A stretch of DNA of 64,000 nucleotides from Listeria monocytogenes (GTDB lineage Bacteria > Bacillota > Bacilli > Lactobacillales > Listeriaceae). The stretch is taken from the NCBI RefSeq assembly GCF_013282665.1, contig NZ_CP054041.1, forward strand, positions 1,594,001-1,658,000, in the 5' to 3' direction. Shown one piece after another: positions 1-9,198 of the stretch. How positions within the stretch are numbered: the stretch's first letter is position 1; each line of letters starts with the position of its first letter. The notes under the pieces are model-generated. The model was given only the letters and a program-made list of their open reading frames with translations. It made no database searches and was not told the origin of the DNA. Position numbers and translations under genes: made by a program.

Positions 1-96
1 GCTCCTTTCTAGTTGTTAATGCCAGAATAACAAAATAAGAGAATGAAGTCAAATTTTGCTAGAATAAAAATAATTATATTGGGGGAGGTTAGTTGG

Positions 97-909
97 ATGA
101 TTAGAGCGATTTCTGTAGATATGGACGGGACTTTTTTAGATGGAAATGGTGAATATGATCGTGCTAGATTTGAGAAGATGTATGAAAAATTAGTAAAGCA
201 AGACATCAAATTTATTGTTGCAAGCGGGAACCAATATTATCAGCTTAAATCTTTCTTCCCTGGAAAGGACGAGGAACTTTTTTACGTCGCTGAAAATGGA
301 GCAGTTATTTTTCATCAAGGAGAACTTCGAAGTGTGAATCGTTTTGAGGAAAAATTAGTGCAAAAGATTTTGCGGACGTTGATTCAAGAATATCAGGATT
401 TGCAAGTAATCCTTTGTGGGGTGAAAAGTGCGTATTTATTAAAAGCGGCGCACCCAGATTTTAAAACATTTGCGAGAAAGTATTATTTTGAGTTACAAGA
501 GGTGGATTCATTCGATGTGCTTCCAGATGATACTTTTATCAAATTTGCACTTGATGTGGAAGTGACTAAAACCGGGCAAATTGTGGAAGATTTGAATCAA
601 ACGTTTGCTGGCGAAATTCGCGCTGTGTCGAGTGGACATGGGAGTATTGATATTATTATTCCGGGGGTAACAAAAGGGAGCGCGATTCAACAACTCTTAA
701 ATGAATGGCAAATGGCGCCGGAGGATTTACTCGCTTTTGGTGATGCGAATAATGATATCGAAATGTTGCAACTAACTCCAAATAGTTACGCCATGCAAGA
801 AAGCAGTCCAGAAGTTCTTGCTGCTGCAAAACATGTAGCTCCTTCGAATAAGGAAGCTGGCGTGTTACAAGTTATAGAAGATTACTTGAAGAAAAACCAA
901 AGACCTTGA
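97..909 (+). CDS. HAD-superfamily sugar-phosphate phosphatase (Cof type)
   Basis: This is a predicted cytosolic phosphatase of the Cof/YidA branch of the HAD superfamily, 270 residues, which is normal for the family. The nucleophile motif DMDGTFLD lies within the first 20 residues. The C-terminal motif GDANNDIEM supplies the metal-binding aspartates, and a lysine in GVTKGSAI precedes it, as expected for motif III. I chose the ATG at 97 because a strong GGGGGAGG lies 9 nt upstream and the DxD motif then starts near the N-terminus; the open frame reaches back to 43 without a good ribosome site. Such enzymes dephosphorylate sugar phosphates or flavin and pyridoxal phosphates, and the substrate cannot be told from sequence. 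A bidirectional terminator follows directly. Confidence 0.9.
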   Translation: MIRAISVDMDGTFLDGNGEYDRARFEKMYEKLVKQDIKFIVASGNQYYQLKSFFPGKDEELFYVAENGAVIFHQGELRSVNRFEEKLVQKILRTLIQEYQDLQVILCGVKSAYLLKAAHPDFKTFARKYYFELQEVDSFDVLPDDTFIKFALDVEVTKTGQIVEDLNQTFAGEIRAVSSGHGSIDIIIPGVTKGSAIQQLLNEWQMAPEDLLAFGDANNDIEMLQLTPNSYAMQESSPEVLAAAKHVAPSNKEAGVLQVIEDYLKKNQRP

Positions 910-928
910 TTTCAGGTCTTTGGTTTTT
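892..928. terminator. Bidirectional intrinsic terminator
   Basis: A perfect 14-bp inverted repeat (892-905 with 915-928) encloses a 9-nt loop and has A-rich and T-rich flanks on both sides. It sits between two convergent genes and overlaps the last codons of the phosphatase gene. Confidence 0.85.
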
Positions 929-929
929 A

Positions 930-1787
930 CTATTTTAGTAAACTTAACAAGATAACCCCTACCATAATTAACAATATCCCCGAAAGGATAAATGTCCATT
1001 CCAGCGGGCTTTTTTTCTGCTTAAAAATGAGGATGCCGCCGATTGTCGCGACGATAACGCAGGCTTGTGAAATCGAGAAACTTGTTGCGACACCAAGTAC
1101 TGCTGTTGCTAAGAACATACCTAAATTGGCGATCGACCACGACAACCCGGTCATTAAGTTAAATGTAACATTTTTTCGGGAAATAGCAGTCTTTTTCGCT
1201 AAGTTAATACCAATGGCGCATGTTAGCATCCCGATTGCTTGTGGTAAAATGATAGAAAAGCCAGTGACATCAAATAGCTGGTTTGTTACTACGTAAAGCG
1301 TTAAAAAGAAAGAAGATAGAATAACGATACCGTAGACATGAAATGAAACCGACTCCGTGATATGATTCCCGCGTTTTTGAAACCCGGTCATTACCACCCC
1401 AATCAAGATTAAAATAACTGCAACAACTCCGATGATAACAGCCGTAACTGTTTGCCATTCCCGAAACACGAGAACAGCAAAAAGCGTTGCGCCAACTAGC
1501 TGAGTTCCGTTTGAAATCGGCATTGCCTTCGCGACACTTGAAGCCGCAATCCCTTTAAACTGCAGTAATTGACCAAAACTCCAAAAAATACCCGAAACAA
1601 AACTCACAATAAAAGAAAGAACCGTTATTTCTGGTGATAAAATCCAGAACAAAATGAAAGCAAATAATAGCGCGCTAATTGATGTCCCCAGTAGTTGTTC
1701 CTCGGGGGTGCTTTTTCGTAAGTTCGCAATTATCGGCATAAATCCCCATCCAAGAACAGGGAGTAACGCAATAAGATAAATAGACAT
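930..1787 (-). CDS. GRP-family glucose/ribose uptake permease
   Basis: This is a 285-residue, very hydrophobic protein with about ten predicted membrane segments. The opening MSIYLIALLPVLGWGFMPI and the internal motif ISNGTQLVGATLF are typical of the GRP (GlcU/RbsU) transporter family of Firmicutes, which takes up glucose or related sugars by proton symport. The start is supported by AGAAAGGAAG just upstream on the minus strand. It is divergent from the PTS regulator gene, so the two may share control signals in 1788-1947. The function is assigned by family and the sugar is not known. Confidence 0.85.
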   Translation of the reverse strand: MSIYLIALLPVLGWGFMPIIANLRKSTPEEQLLGTSISALLFAFILFWILSPEITVLSFIVSFVSGIFWSFGQLLQFKGIAASSVAKAMPISNGTQLVGATLFAVLVFREWQTVTAVIIGVVAVILILIGVVMTGFQKRGNHITESVSFHVYGIVILSSFFLTLYVVTNQLFDVTGFSIILPQAIGMLTCAIGINLAKKTAISRKNVTFNLMTGLSWSIANLGMFLATAVLGVATSFSISQACVIVATIGGILIFKQKKSPLEWTFILSGILLIMVGVILLSLLK

Positions 1788-1858
1788 AAATAAGCTTCCT
1801 TTCTAGGTTAGTGGTGCTATTTAAATCTACCATTCTCCAAAATGAACAGCAATATCCC

Positions 1859-1887
1859 AAAATTACTGTATTCAATGCGGTAATTTT
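1859..1887. promoter_or_regulatory. Candidate operator in divergent promoter region
   Basis: AAAATTAC at 1859-1866 is the exact reverse complement of GTAATTTT at 1880-1887, with a 13-nt spacer. It lies between the GRP permease gene and the PTS regulator gene. An operator for one of them is possible, but no specific regulator can be named. Confidence 0.3.
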
Positions 1888-1947
1888 CGTAGTTTTCTGG
1901 GGATGAGTCTTTGTAATAGAATAAGCGTAGGGAAAGGAAAATTAAAA

Positions 1948-3909
1948 ATGAAAGCGGTAACGAAAATGATTGCAAATCGCGAAAAAAATATCATTCAGTT
2001 TCTAATGAAGACAGGTCAAACACGTGTTGGAACTATCGCGAATCATCTTGGACTTTCAGAAAAAACAGTATCAAATTCACTGAAGGAAATCGATATTTTT
2101 CTAAAGGATTTTGATATGACTGTTGTCCGTAAACCAAAAATTGGCGTTTATATTGAGGGCGATAATAAAGCTTTTGCCGAGGTTAGCCGATTCCTCGACA
2201 ATCAGGTCAGCCAAATTCCATCAACTAAAGAAGAGCGGATTATCTACATTTTCAGTAAATTGCTTAAAGCTGACGACTATATCACGATTCATCAACTTGC
2301 AGACGAACTTTACATTAGCCGGAGCACGATTGAGAAAAACATGATGGAAGTCACGAAAATGTTAGAAAAAGAAGGCATCACCTTGTATAAGAAACCAAGT
2401 AAGGGCATGAAACTTTTAATTAGCGAACGCGAAAAACGCGCCCTAACCTCCAAATTTATTACTAATTTTTGGGGTAACAACTGGTATTTAAAACAAGAAG
2501 GTGAAAAGGTGCTCCAAGCTTTTGACACGATTCAAGCAGATGTCACTGGGATTTTTCCGGAAGAAGGCTTGAAAGAAATCATTGCGATTGTTCAAGAATT
2601 CAGTGAGCGTCATGATTTTGCTTTTACAGATTATGCATTTCAGTCGATTGTTATTCACCTTGCGATTGCGGTAGAGCGAATTCGCGAAGGCGAGTATGTG
2701 GAAAATGTTGAGAGCGATCCGATGAAAGATGCGTTTGAGTCACAGCGAAACAATACGGAAATCTTAGTTGATATGTTGGAAGAACGTCTGGCTATTAAAA
2801 TTCCAGCATTCGAAGTTGGCTATATTCAGTTACATTTAACCGCTGCCTATAATCAGCAACATGATGAACTGCTCGTCAACACCCGACCGCAAGAAGACGA
2901 TGTCGCTGAATTTGTTAGTGAGTGTCTCGCAGAAGATACTTACGATAAAGGCTTACTGGAAGACCTGACGACACATATGAAATCCGCCATTAATCGCTTA
3001 AAACTTGGTATGCATTTTAAAAATCCGTATCTCAGCAAAATTAAGCAAAACTTTCCCCAAGCGTTTGAAGAAGCGCTTTACTTTAAAGCAAAATTTGAAC
3101 AAAAGTACGATGTGCAAGTGAACGAAGATGAAACGGCGTATATTGCGCTACATTTTGAAGCATACAAAGAAAGAAGTCGCTCTTTCCCCGACCAAATTCG
3201 CGTGGTGCTTGTATGCAGTACAGGTCTTGGTTCATCAAGATTACTCGCAGCTAGAATTAAAAAATATTTTCCAATGATTACGATTGAAAAAATATTGTCT
3301 GTTCAGGCATTAATGGAAACCGAAGTCGATGTGGATTTAGTGATTAGCACGATTTATCTCGAACTAGAGGATATTCCGAGCATTGTTGTTAGTCCAATGA
3401 TGAATAAAGCCGATTTACAACAAGTCGAAAGCCAAATCGAACGAACGCGACGCAAGAAAAAGAAACGCAGCCAACCATTTGTTGATTTAATTAGACCGAA
3501 AAACATTTTTGCGAAGTTAGATGTAGCGACGATGGAAGAAGCGATTGCGGAAATTGGCGGCAAGTTGGTGGAACAGAGTATTGCTAAGCCTGGCATCGTG
3601 GAAAGTGCGCTGAAAAGAGAAGCCTTGTCGTTTACTTCTTTTGAAGAAATGGCGACACCACACGCAGAACCTGCACTTATAAATGAATCTTGCATTGCTA
3701 TCGCAACACTTAAACAACCGGTGAAGTGGGGGTTAGTCGAGGTAGATAAAATCTTTTTTATCGCTTTGGCAGAGGAAAACGGCATTAATTTAGACGCAAT
3801 GTACGAGCAGTTTTATAAATATATTGATAACAAAAAATGGCTAGAAAAGCTGACGCAACTAAAAAGTGCCGCAGAAATTTATGAGCATTTGTTAAAGGAT
3901 GGGATGTAA
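1948..3909 (+). CDS. PRD-containing PTS operon transcriptional activator (MtlR/LicR type)
   Basis: This is a 653-residue cytoplasmic regulator. In order it has two N-terminal winged-helix DNA-binding segments (about residues 1-170), two PTS-regulation domains (about 180-400, with conserved histidines such as in IVIHLAIAVERI and YIALHFEAY), a GatB-like EIIB domain starting at VVLVCSTGLGSSRL, and a C-terminal mannitol/fructose-type EIIA domain with the phospho-histidine motif ATPHAEP. Activity is expected to be set by PTS-dependent phosphorylation of the PRD, EIIB and EIIA sites. The ATG at 1948 is preceded by GGAAAGGAAA; the frame is open to 1903 without a good ribosome site. The stop overlaps the start of the EIIA gene by one base, so it is the first gene of a sugar PTS operon and probably its activator. 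Confidence 0.92.
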   Translation: MKAVTKMIANREKNIIQFLMKTGQTRVGTIANHLGLSEKTVSNSLKEIDIFLKDFDMTVVRKPKIGVYIEGDNKAFAEVSRFLDNQVSQIPSTKEERIIYIFSKLLKADDYITIHQLADELYISRSTIEKNMMEVTKMLEKEGITLYKKPSKGMKLLISEREKRALTSKFITNFWGNNWYLKQEGEKVLQAFDTIQADVTGIFPEEGLKEIIAIVQEFSERHDFAFTDYAFQSIVIHLAIAVERIREGEYVENVESDPMKDAFESQRNNTEILVDMLEERLAIKIPAFEVGYIQLHLTAAYNQQHDELLVNTRPQEDDVAEFVSECLAEDTYDKGLLEDLTTHMKSAINRLKLGMHFKNPYLSKIKQNFPQAFEEALYFKAKFEQKYDVQVNEDETAYIALHFEAYKERSRSFPDQIRVVLVCSTGLGSSRLLAARIKKYFPMITIEKILSVQALMETEVDVDLVISTIYLELEDIPSIVVSPMMNKADLQQVESQIERTRRKKKKRSQPFVDLIRPKNIFAKLDVATMEEAIAEIGGKLVEQSIAKPGIVESALKREALSFTSFEEMATPHAEPALINESCIAIATLKQPVKWGLVEVDKIFFIALAEENGINLDAMYEQFYKYIDNKKWLEKLTQLKSAAEIYEHLLKDGM

Positions 3910-4373
3910 TGGAAGTAAAAGATATTTTAACTAAAGAATTAGTCGTTTTTGATTTAGAAGCGGCAACCAAAGAAGCAGCGATTGAAGAAATGGCGGAATT
4001 GTTGAATGAACAGGGCATTTTAGCAGATAAAGCGACTTATGTGCAAGCTGTTTTAGATCGAGAAGCACATGCAACAACTGGAATAGGTAATAACATTGCT
4101 ATCCCACACGGAAAAAGCGAAAGTGTCACAAAATCGGCCATCGTTTTTGCAAGAACGAAAGAAATGATTGAGTGGGAATCGCTTGATGACGAACCGGTAA
4201 ACATGATTTTCTTACTGGCGATTACTGATTCTGACAAAACAGACGGTCACTTAAAAATCCTTGCAGAAATTGCAACGAAACTAATGGACGATGATATTGT
4301 CGAAAATTTAAAAAATACAAGAGACGAAGAAGAAGTTATTCGAATTTTAAATGGAGGCGTAGTAGAGATATGA
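3909..4373 (+). CDS. PTS fructose-family EIIA component
   Basis: This is a 154-residue EIIA protein of the fructose/mannitol family. The phospho-accepting histidine sits in the motif AIPHGKS, and the context DREAHATTGIGNNIAIPHG is diagnostic. It takes phosphate from HPr and passes it to EIIB. Its ATG overlaps the stop of the regulator (TAATG) and its own stop overlaps the EIIB start (ATGA), so translation is coupled along the operon. The downstream mannosidase suggests a mannosyl or related substrate rather than free fructose. Confidence 0.95.
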   Translation: MEVKDILTKELVVFDLEAATKEAAIEEMAELLNEQGILADKATYVQAVLDREAHATTGIGNNIAIPHGKSESVTKSAIVFARTKEMIEWESLDDEPVNMIFLLAITDSDKTDGHLKILAEIATKLMDDDIVENLKNTRDEEEVIRILNGGVVEI

Positions 4374-4690
4374 AACGTAAAATTATTGCAGTAACCGCAT
4401 GTGCGACAGGAGTGGCACACACATATATGGCAGCACAAGCACTTAAAAAAGGTGCGAAAAAAATGGGCAACCTCATTAAAGTAGAAACACAAGGCGCAAC
4501 AGGAATTGAAAATGAATTAACCGAAAAAGATGTAAATATCGGCGAAGTAGTTATTTTCGCAGTAGATACAAAAGTTCGTAACAAAGAACGTTTTGACGGT
4601 AAAGTCGTGCTGGAAGTTCCAGTAAGCGCACCGATTAAAGATGCAGAAAAAGTAATCAACGCAGCACTTGCGTTAATTGACGAAAAATAA
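4370..4690 (+). CDS. PTS fructose-family EIIB component
   Basis: This is a 106-residue cytosolic EIIB. The phosphocysteine is Cys11 in VTACATGVAHTYMAA, a signature of fructose-type EIIB. It accepts phosphate from the adjacent EIIA and passes it to the sugar carried by EIIC. It overlaps the EIIA gene by four bases, and GGAGG before the next gene lies 12 nt after its stop. It is full length for a stand-alone EIIB. Confidence 0.95.
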   Translation: MKRKIIAVTACATGVAHTYMAAQALKKGAKKMGNLIKVETQGATGIENELTEKDVNIGEVVIFAVDTKVRNKERFDGKVVLEVPVSAPIKDAEKVINAALALIDEK

Positions 4691-4702
4691 GGAGGATCTA
4701 CC

Positions 4703-5809
4703 ATGTTCAGAAAAATTGGGAGTGAACTGAAAAAACACGTTTTAACAGGTATTTCATATATGATTCCGCTCGTTATTGCAGGTGCCGTAATTATGGCGAT
4801 TGCGCGGGTTGGTGGTTCGTTTTTCGGAATTACAGATATTTGGGACGCAAAATATGCAGATAGTGCGAATAGCTTAATTTCATTACTACACAGTTTAGAT
4901 GGTTTTGGTGGCTTGGCGCTAGGAATGATGTTTCCGGTTATTGCCGCATTTATCGGCTATTCCATTTCGGACAAACTAGCACTGGCGCCAGGTCTTGTTG
5001 GTGGTTTGCTGGCACGTGATATTGGCGCAGGTTTCCTCGGGGCACTTGCAGCTGGTTTAATTGCTGGTTACACATGTCTATTGATTAAAAAATACGTGAA
5101 GTTGCCAAAAGCAGCGGCTTCAATTGTACCAGTATTTTTAGTACCAGTTTTTGGTACACTTATTACCGTTCTTATTATTAATTATGTGGTTGGTATTCCT
5201 TTTGCTGACTTAAATACAGCTCTTGAAAATTGGCTAAATGGTATGTCTGGATCGAACCAAATTCTAATGGCAGCTATTATTGGCGCGATGGTTGGTTTTG
5301 ACTTAGGCGGACCTGTAAATAAAGCAGCTGTAACAACGGCGATGGCGCTTTTGACAAGTGGAATTTATGCGCCAAATACTGCGGCACAAGTAGCGATTAT
5401 TATCCCACCACTGGGACTTGGCTTAGCAACATTAATAGCAAAACGTAAATACAATGCAGAAATGCGTGAAGCTGGGAAATCCTCGCTTATTATGGGGCTT
5501 GTTGGGATTAGTGAAGGGGCGATTCCTTTTGCAGTAGAATCTCCGCTTAAAGTTATTCCAGCGACAGTTCTAGGTTCTGCAGTCGGCGGCGCACTAGCTG
5601 TAGGTCTTGGCGCAATTAACCAAGCGCCAATTAGTGGTTTTTATGGCTGGTTCACAGTAGAAAATTGGCCAGTTTATATTTTAGCGATTGCCGTTGGAAC
5701 TTTAATCGTTGCGGGTATGTCAGTCGCTTTACGTAAAGCTAGTGCTGGTGAAGAAATGTCCGGTTCAAGCTACGATGACGAAATTGACGAAGCAGAATGG
5801 GAAGCTTAA
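4703..5809 (+). CDS. PTS fructose-family EIIC permease
   Basis: This is a 368-residue polytopic membrane protein, the sugar channel of the PTS. It begins HVLTGISYMIPLVIAGA, the usual EIIC-Fru opening, and contains the conserved GFDLGGPVNKAA and GISEGAIPFA motifs that line the sugar site. The C-terminal tail is acidic (DDEIDEAEWEA). AAGGAGG precedes the start. It belongs to a separately encoded IIA-IIB-IIC system with the two genes upstream, and the GH38 enzyme follows after 15 nt. Confidence 0.95.
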   Translation: MFRKIGSELKKHVLTGISYMIPLVIAGAVIMAIARVGGSFFGITDIWDAKYADSANSLISLLHSLDGFGGLALGMMFPVIAAFIGYSISDKLALAPGLVGGLLARDIGAGFLGALAAGLIAGYTCLLIKKYVKLPKAAASIVPVFLVPVFGTLITVLIINYVVGIPFADLNTALENWLNGMSGSNQILMAAIIGAMVGFDLGGPVNKAAVTTAMALLTSGIYAPNTAAQVAIIIPPLGLGLATLIAKRKYNAEMREAGKSSLIMGLVGISEGAIPFAVESPLKVIPATVLGSAVGGALAVGLGAINQAPISGFYGWFTVENWPVYILAIAVGTLIVAGMSVALRKASAGEEMSGSSYDDEIDEAEWEA

Positions 5810-5824
5810 AAAACGGAGGTAACT

Positions 5825-8407
5825 ATGGTTAAAGCACATATTGTGAACCATACGCATTGGGACCGAGAGTGGTATTTCACCTCGGCCGATGCACTGGTTC
5901 TAAGTGAACAACTTTTTACAGAAGTAATTGACGAATTAAAAAAGCACCCAGAAGCAAACTTTGTACTTGATGGGCAATTGTCGATTTTAGATGATTATGT
6001 TGCACTCTACCCAGAAAAATTAGCGGATATTAAGCAATTAATTGCGGATAAACAACTTTTCATTGGACCGTGGTTTACACAAACAGATGCCTTTTTTGCG
6101 CACGGCGAGTCGATTTTGCGCAATGCGATGATTGGGGTTTTTGATAGTAAAAAATACGGCGACTATATGAAAATTGGTTATTTACCAGATACATTTGGTT
6201 TTAATGCCCAAATGCCGACTTTACTTGAACATGCTGGCTTTGATAATGTGATTTTCTGGCGCGGAATACATCTTGGTGAACATGTTGCATCTCCGTATTT
6301 TAAATGGCAAGGACTTGGCGAGGAAGCATCTATCTATGCGATTAATATGCCACAAGGTTACGGTACAGGGATGCTGCTGGAACCAACTTCGGCATATGTG
6401 GATGGACGCCTTGACCCGGCAATTGATTTCATTGAAAAGTACAGCAAAACAACGGAAGTGTTAATTCCATCTGGAAACGATCAGCTGAATATTATTAGTC
6501 GTTTTGCAGAAAAACTGGCGGAAATTAACAAGATGGGACGCCATGATTATCAACTTAGTACCTATCAAGATTTTATTCAATATGTTAGAGAGCTACCCGA
6601 CTTAGAAGAATATCGCGGCGAATTTAGAAGCCCGGTTCTTGCGCGAGTGCATAAAACTATTGGCTCTAGCCGAATGAATATTAAGCTGAAAAGCGCGTCA
6701 CTCGAGCAAAAACTGCTAACACGAATTGAGCCGCTGCTTGTTATTGCTAAGGCATCTGGAATTTCTATTAGCGAGCGTTTACTAATGCACACTTGGAAAA
6801 AATTACTTGAAGGTCAAGCGCACGATAGCTTGGCAGGCTGCGTTTCTGATCCTGTTGCGGAAGATATTTTGCACCGGATGAAAGAAGCCGATGAACTGTG
6901 TGATAGTATTGAAAACACGATTGTGAAGAAAATTGCCGATGATTTATCACTTGCGGCAAACGAAATTATCGTTTTTAACACGGATTTACATGATTTTGAC
7001 GGATATAAAGAAATACAAGTAGTAACCGAGCATAAAAATATCCATTTCCCAGCATTTCCAGACGCGACAATTGTTCAAGAAGAATTTATTCCATCGCGTG
7101 AGAATGTGCTAGAAGAAACGCCAGCCGGGAACCGATTTATTGAAGAACCTGGCTATTATGTGCTTCAAGTACGCGTGAAAGTGGATCTTCCAGGCCTTGG
7201 TTACCGTGTGATTGCTTTTGAGGAGAATGACCGCGAACTGGATTCGATGATTGCTTCCAATAATGTGGCAATCGCGAATGATTTCTACAAAATCACTTTT
7301 GAAAATGGCGAAATTGCTCTTGAAAAACCAAATGGCGAGCGCATCACTTCTTTTATTACACTAGAAGATGATGTGAATGCGGGGGATACGTATGATTATT
7401 CACCACTAGCCGGAGATATCGCGGAATTATTCACTTTTTCCGAAGCAAAAACAGAGAAATCAAGTGAAGTCGAACGTTTAATTTTAACAGGAAAAAGCGA
7501 TTTCCCACTTGATCGTTTGACGAAAGAAGGGCATGGCGACCTGCAAGTCAAACTCATTTTAGAGCTGAGAAAATGTAGTGAACTGCTGGATGTTAAAGTT
7601 GAAGTGGATAACCAAATTAAAAGTCACCGTCTACGCTTAAAAGTAAACACAGGTGTGAAAACAGACTACAATATCGCTTCACTTCCATTCGGATATATCG
7701 AGAGAAAACCAGTTGTACCAGCGAATTGGCAAGAAACATATAGCGAAATGCCAATCGACATCGAACCACTAGAACAAAGCGTGACGTTAACAAATGAAGC
7801 AGAAAGTTGTACCATTTTCACACGGGGCATCAAAGAATACCAACAATTGAATCAACATTTAGCACTGACGCTACTGGCAACAACCGGACAACTCGGAAAA
7901 CCTGATTTAGCATACCGCCCAGGCCGAGCATCAGGCGACACAACGAAAAAAGGTCATGTGCTCATCGAAACAGAAGGCGCGCAACTACTTGGCAAACATG
8001 AATTCTCATTAGCCATCTATCTTGGCGACCAAGCTTTCGATGAACATAAAACCGCTGAACGAACAAAAGCGTTCAACCAAGCAAACGTGTCCTACCAGCG
8101 TCAACCGTTCAACCACTTTTTACACCGTTTAGACAACAAAATCCAGAAAACAGAACGAAGATTAGGCGCGAAGCAAACGTTAGGTATGTTGAATTTGCCA
8201 AAAGAATATTTAGTGTCGGCGTGCCATCCGTCCTACTACACTGCAGATAAATACATCATCCGCTTGGAAAACCCAACTAACACACCACAAAAGTTGTCAC
8301 TCTCGGATATGTCATTTGAGTATGTGAATGCTATCGAAGAAGTTGTCGCAAATGACAACAACACGATTCCAGCATATGGCGCTGTCACATTACGATTAGA
8401 AATATAG
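5825..8407 (+). CDS. GH38 alpha-mannosidase
   Basis: This is an 860-residue cytosolic glycoside hydrolase of family 38. The N-terminal catalytic domain has the zinc-binding motif IVNHTHWDREWY and the nucleophile region GYLPDTFGFNAQMP, where the Asp is the expected catalytic nucleophile. A second metal histidine is in GQAHDSLAG. The middle helical and C-terminal beta domains are complete. Enzymes of this type, such as E. coli MngB, cleave mannosyl-glycerate phosphate or other alpha-mannosides imported by a fructose-family PTS, and the gene order here fits that role. AACGGAGG lies 8 nt before the ATG. A strong terminator ends the operon. Confidence 0.93.
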   Translation: MVKAHIVNHTHWDREWYFTSADALVLSEQLFTEVIDELKKHPEANFVLDGQLSILDDYVALYPEKLADIKQLIADKQLFIGPWFTQTDAFFAHGESILRNAMIGVFDSKKYGDYMKIGYLPDTFGFNAQMPTLLEHAGFDNVIFWRGIHLGEHVASPYFKWQGLGEEASIYAINMPQGYGTGMLLEPTSAYVDGRLDPAIDFIEKYSKTTEVLIPSGNDQLNIISRFAEKLAEINKMGRHDYQLSTYQDFIQYVRELPDLEEYRGEFRSPVLARVHKTIGSSRMNIKLKSASLEQKLLTRIEPLLVIAKASGISISERLLMHTWKKLLEGQAHDSLAGCVSDPVAEDILHRMKEADELCDSIENTIVKKIADDLSLAANEIIVFNTDLHDFDGYKEIQVVTEHKNIHFPAFPDATIVQEEFIPSRENVLEETPAGNRFIEEPGYYVLQVRVKVDLPGLGYRVIAFEENDRELDSMIASNNVAIANDFYKITFENGEIALEKPNGERITSFITLEDDVNAGDTYDYSPLAGDIAELFTFSEAKTEKSSEVERLILTGKSDFPLDRLTKEGHGDLQVKLILELRKCSELLDVKVEVDNQIKSHRLRLKVNTGVKTDYNIASLPFGYIERKPVVPANWQETYSEMPIDIEPLEQSVTLTNEAESCTIFTRGIKEYQQLNQHLALTLLATTGQLGKPDLAYRPGRASGDTTKKGHVLIETEGAQLLGKHEFSLAIYLGDQAFDEHKTAERTKAFNQANVSYQRQPFNHFLHRLDNKIQKTERRLGAKQTLGMLNLPKEYLVSACHPSYYTADKYIIRLENPTNTPQKLSLSDMSFEYVNAIEEVVANDNNTIPAYGAVTLRLEI

Positions 8408-8411
8408 AAAG

Positions 8412-8447
8412 AAAACTTGCTCAAAGTATCGAATTTGAGCAAGTTTT
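8412..8447 (+). terminator. Intrinsic terminator of the PTS-mannosidase operon
   Basis: A perfect 14-bp stem (8412-8425 with 8434-8447) with an 8-nt loop is followed by a T-rich stretch, directly after the mannosidase stop. Confidence 0.9.
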
Positions 8448-8460
8448 TATTTATGTTGGA

Positions 8461-8508
8461 TTGCAATGAGGTATTAAACATGGTATCTTTGGATTGAAAA
8501 CGCTTTAT
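8461..8508 (+). promoter_or_regulatory. Promoter with cre (CcpA) site
   Basis: TTGCAA at 8461-8466 and TATCTT at 8484-8489, with a 17-bp spacer and an upstream TGG, form a plausible sigma-A promoter. TTGAAAACGCTTTAT at 8494-8508 matches the B. subtilis cre consensus WTGAAARCGYTTWNN at every defined position and covers the expected transcription start. CcpA binding there would block initiation, so the downstream gene is probably repressed by good carbon sources. Confidence 0.6.
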
Positions 8509-8543
8509 TTAGCAGAACCATTTTCAAAAAAGGAGATAGAGAA

Positions 8544-9059
8544 ATGAATCGACAACAATTAGAGAAATTGAATCGGGATTGTATCTATGAAGTGTATGAA
8601 GATAGGGAAGAAACTAATGAATTTTATATGGGATACATAAAAGCAATTTTTAAAAAGTACATTATAATAGAAAATTATCATAGAAGTGGTCAGTTTGATG
8701 GTTTTGCTATTATCGCCAATGAAAGCATTTTTAAAATTCAAAAAGACACCAAATATCTGGAGCCCTATAAAAATGTGAAATCAGCCAAAATGCAAATGCC
8801 GGAATTAAGTAGCAAAGGAGATACCCTATATAATTTTCTTCAGTGGGCAAAAGAAAATAAGAAAATAGTGGAGCTCACAACAGTTTGGGATGAACTAATT
8901 ATTGGGGAGATTGACGTCCTTGATGATGAGTTGATATCAATGAACGTTCGTTTTTCTGATGATTTTTCACCTGATGGGCAATGTTTTATTGAATACGAAT
9001 CGATTCTAGATGTTTGTGTTGATACGTTGAAATTGCAATTTATGGAAGAGAGTTGTTAA
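8544..9059 (+). CDS. Hypothetical protein, related to the 20953 gene product
   Basis: This is a 171-residue soluble, acidic protein with no recognised catalytic motif. Its N-terminal half aligns by eye with the 184-residue protein encoded at 20953-21507: both have a leading short helix, a D/E-rich segment, a GYI-A core, and a DG followed by a hydrophobic strand ending in an I/V-Y/F-KI or RI motif. The latter sits in the RHS immunity region, so an immunity-like or regulatory role is possible but unproven. AAAAAGGAG precedes the ATG. A promoter with a perfect cre site lies 36-83 nt upstream. It is monocistronic. Confidence 0.75.
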   Translation: MNRQQLEKLNRDCIYEVYEDREETNEFYMGYIKAIFKKYIIIENYHRSGQFDGFAIIANESIFKIQKDTKYLEPYKNVKSAKMQMPELSSKGDTLYNFLQWAKENKKIVELTTVWDELIIGEIDVLDDELISMNVRFSDDFSPDGQCFIEYESILDVCVDTLKLQFMEESC

Positions 9060-9080
9060 AAGCTTTTAGGTCTCCATGAG

Positions 9081-9108
9081 TTGTGTTTTTTCTAATAAGT
9101 GTTATAAT
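9081..9108 (+). promoter_or_regulatory. Promoter of the Fst-type antisense RNA
   Basis: TTGTGT at 9081-9086 and a perfect TATAAT at 9103-9108 are separated by 16 bp. Transcription would start near 9114 and run into the hairpin at 9139-9175, with no open reading frame between. This is the arrangement expected for the antitoxin RNA promoter of a par-type locus. Confidence 0.65.
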
Positions 9109-9113
9109 AAAGT

Positions 9114-9175
9114 TGGAAAATGAATCATTTAATGCACAAAAACCCCCGAGTCCGGCTAAAGACCTCGGGGGTTTT
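9114..9175 (+). ncRNA. Putative antitoxin RNA of an Fst-type toxin-antitoxin locus
   Basis: A roughly 60-nt transcript is predicted from the promoter at 9081-9108 to the GC-rich hairpin at 9139-9175. It contains a 15-nt sequence (9122-9136) repeated exactly at 9297-9311, over the start codon of the toxin gene. In the E. faecalis pAD1 par locus, convergent toxin and antitoxin RNAs share a bidirectional terminator and interact through such direct repeats near the toxin start, and both properties are present here. The exact ends are inferred. Confidence 0.6.
9139..9175. terminator. Shared bidirectional terminator of the Fst-type locus
   Basis: AAAACCCCCGAG (9139-9150) pairs with CTCGGGGGTTTT (9164-9175). 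It has A-tracts and T-tracts suitable for termination in both directions. It lies between the toxin stop codon and the antisense promoter, so both convergent RNAs would end here and share complementary 3' ends. Confidence 0.75.
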
Positions 9176-9198
9176 CTTGTGGTTAGAACGGTTGCCGT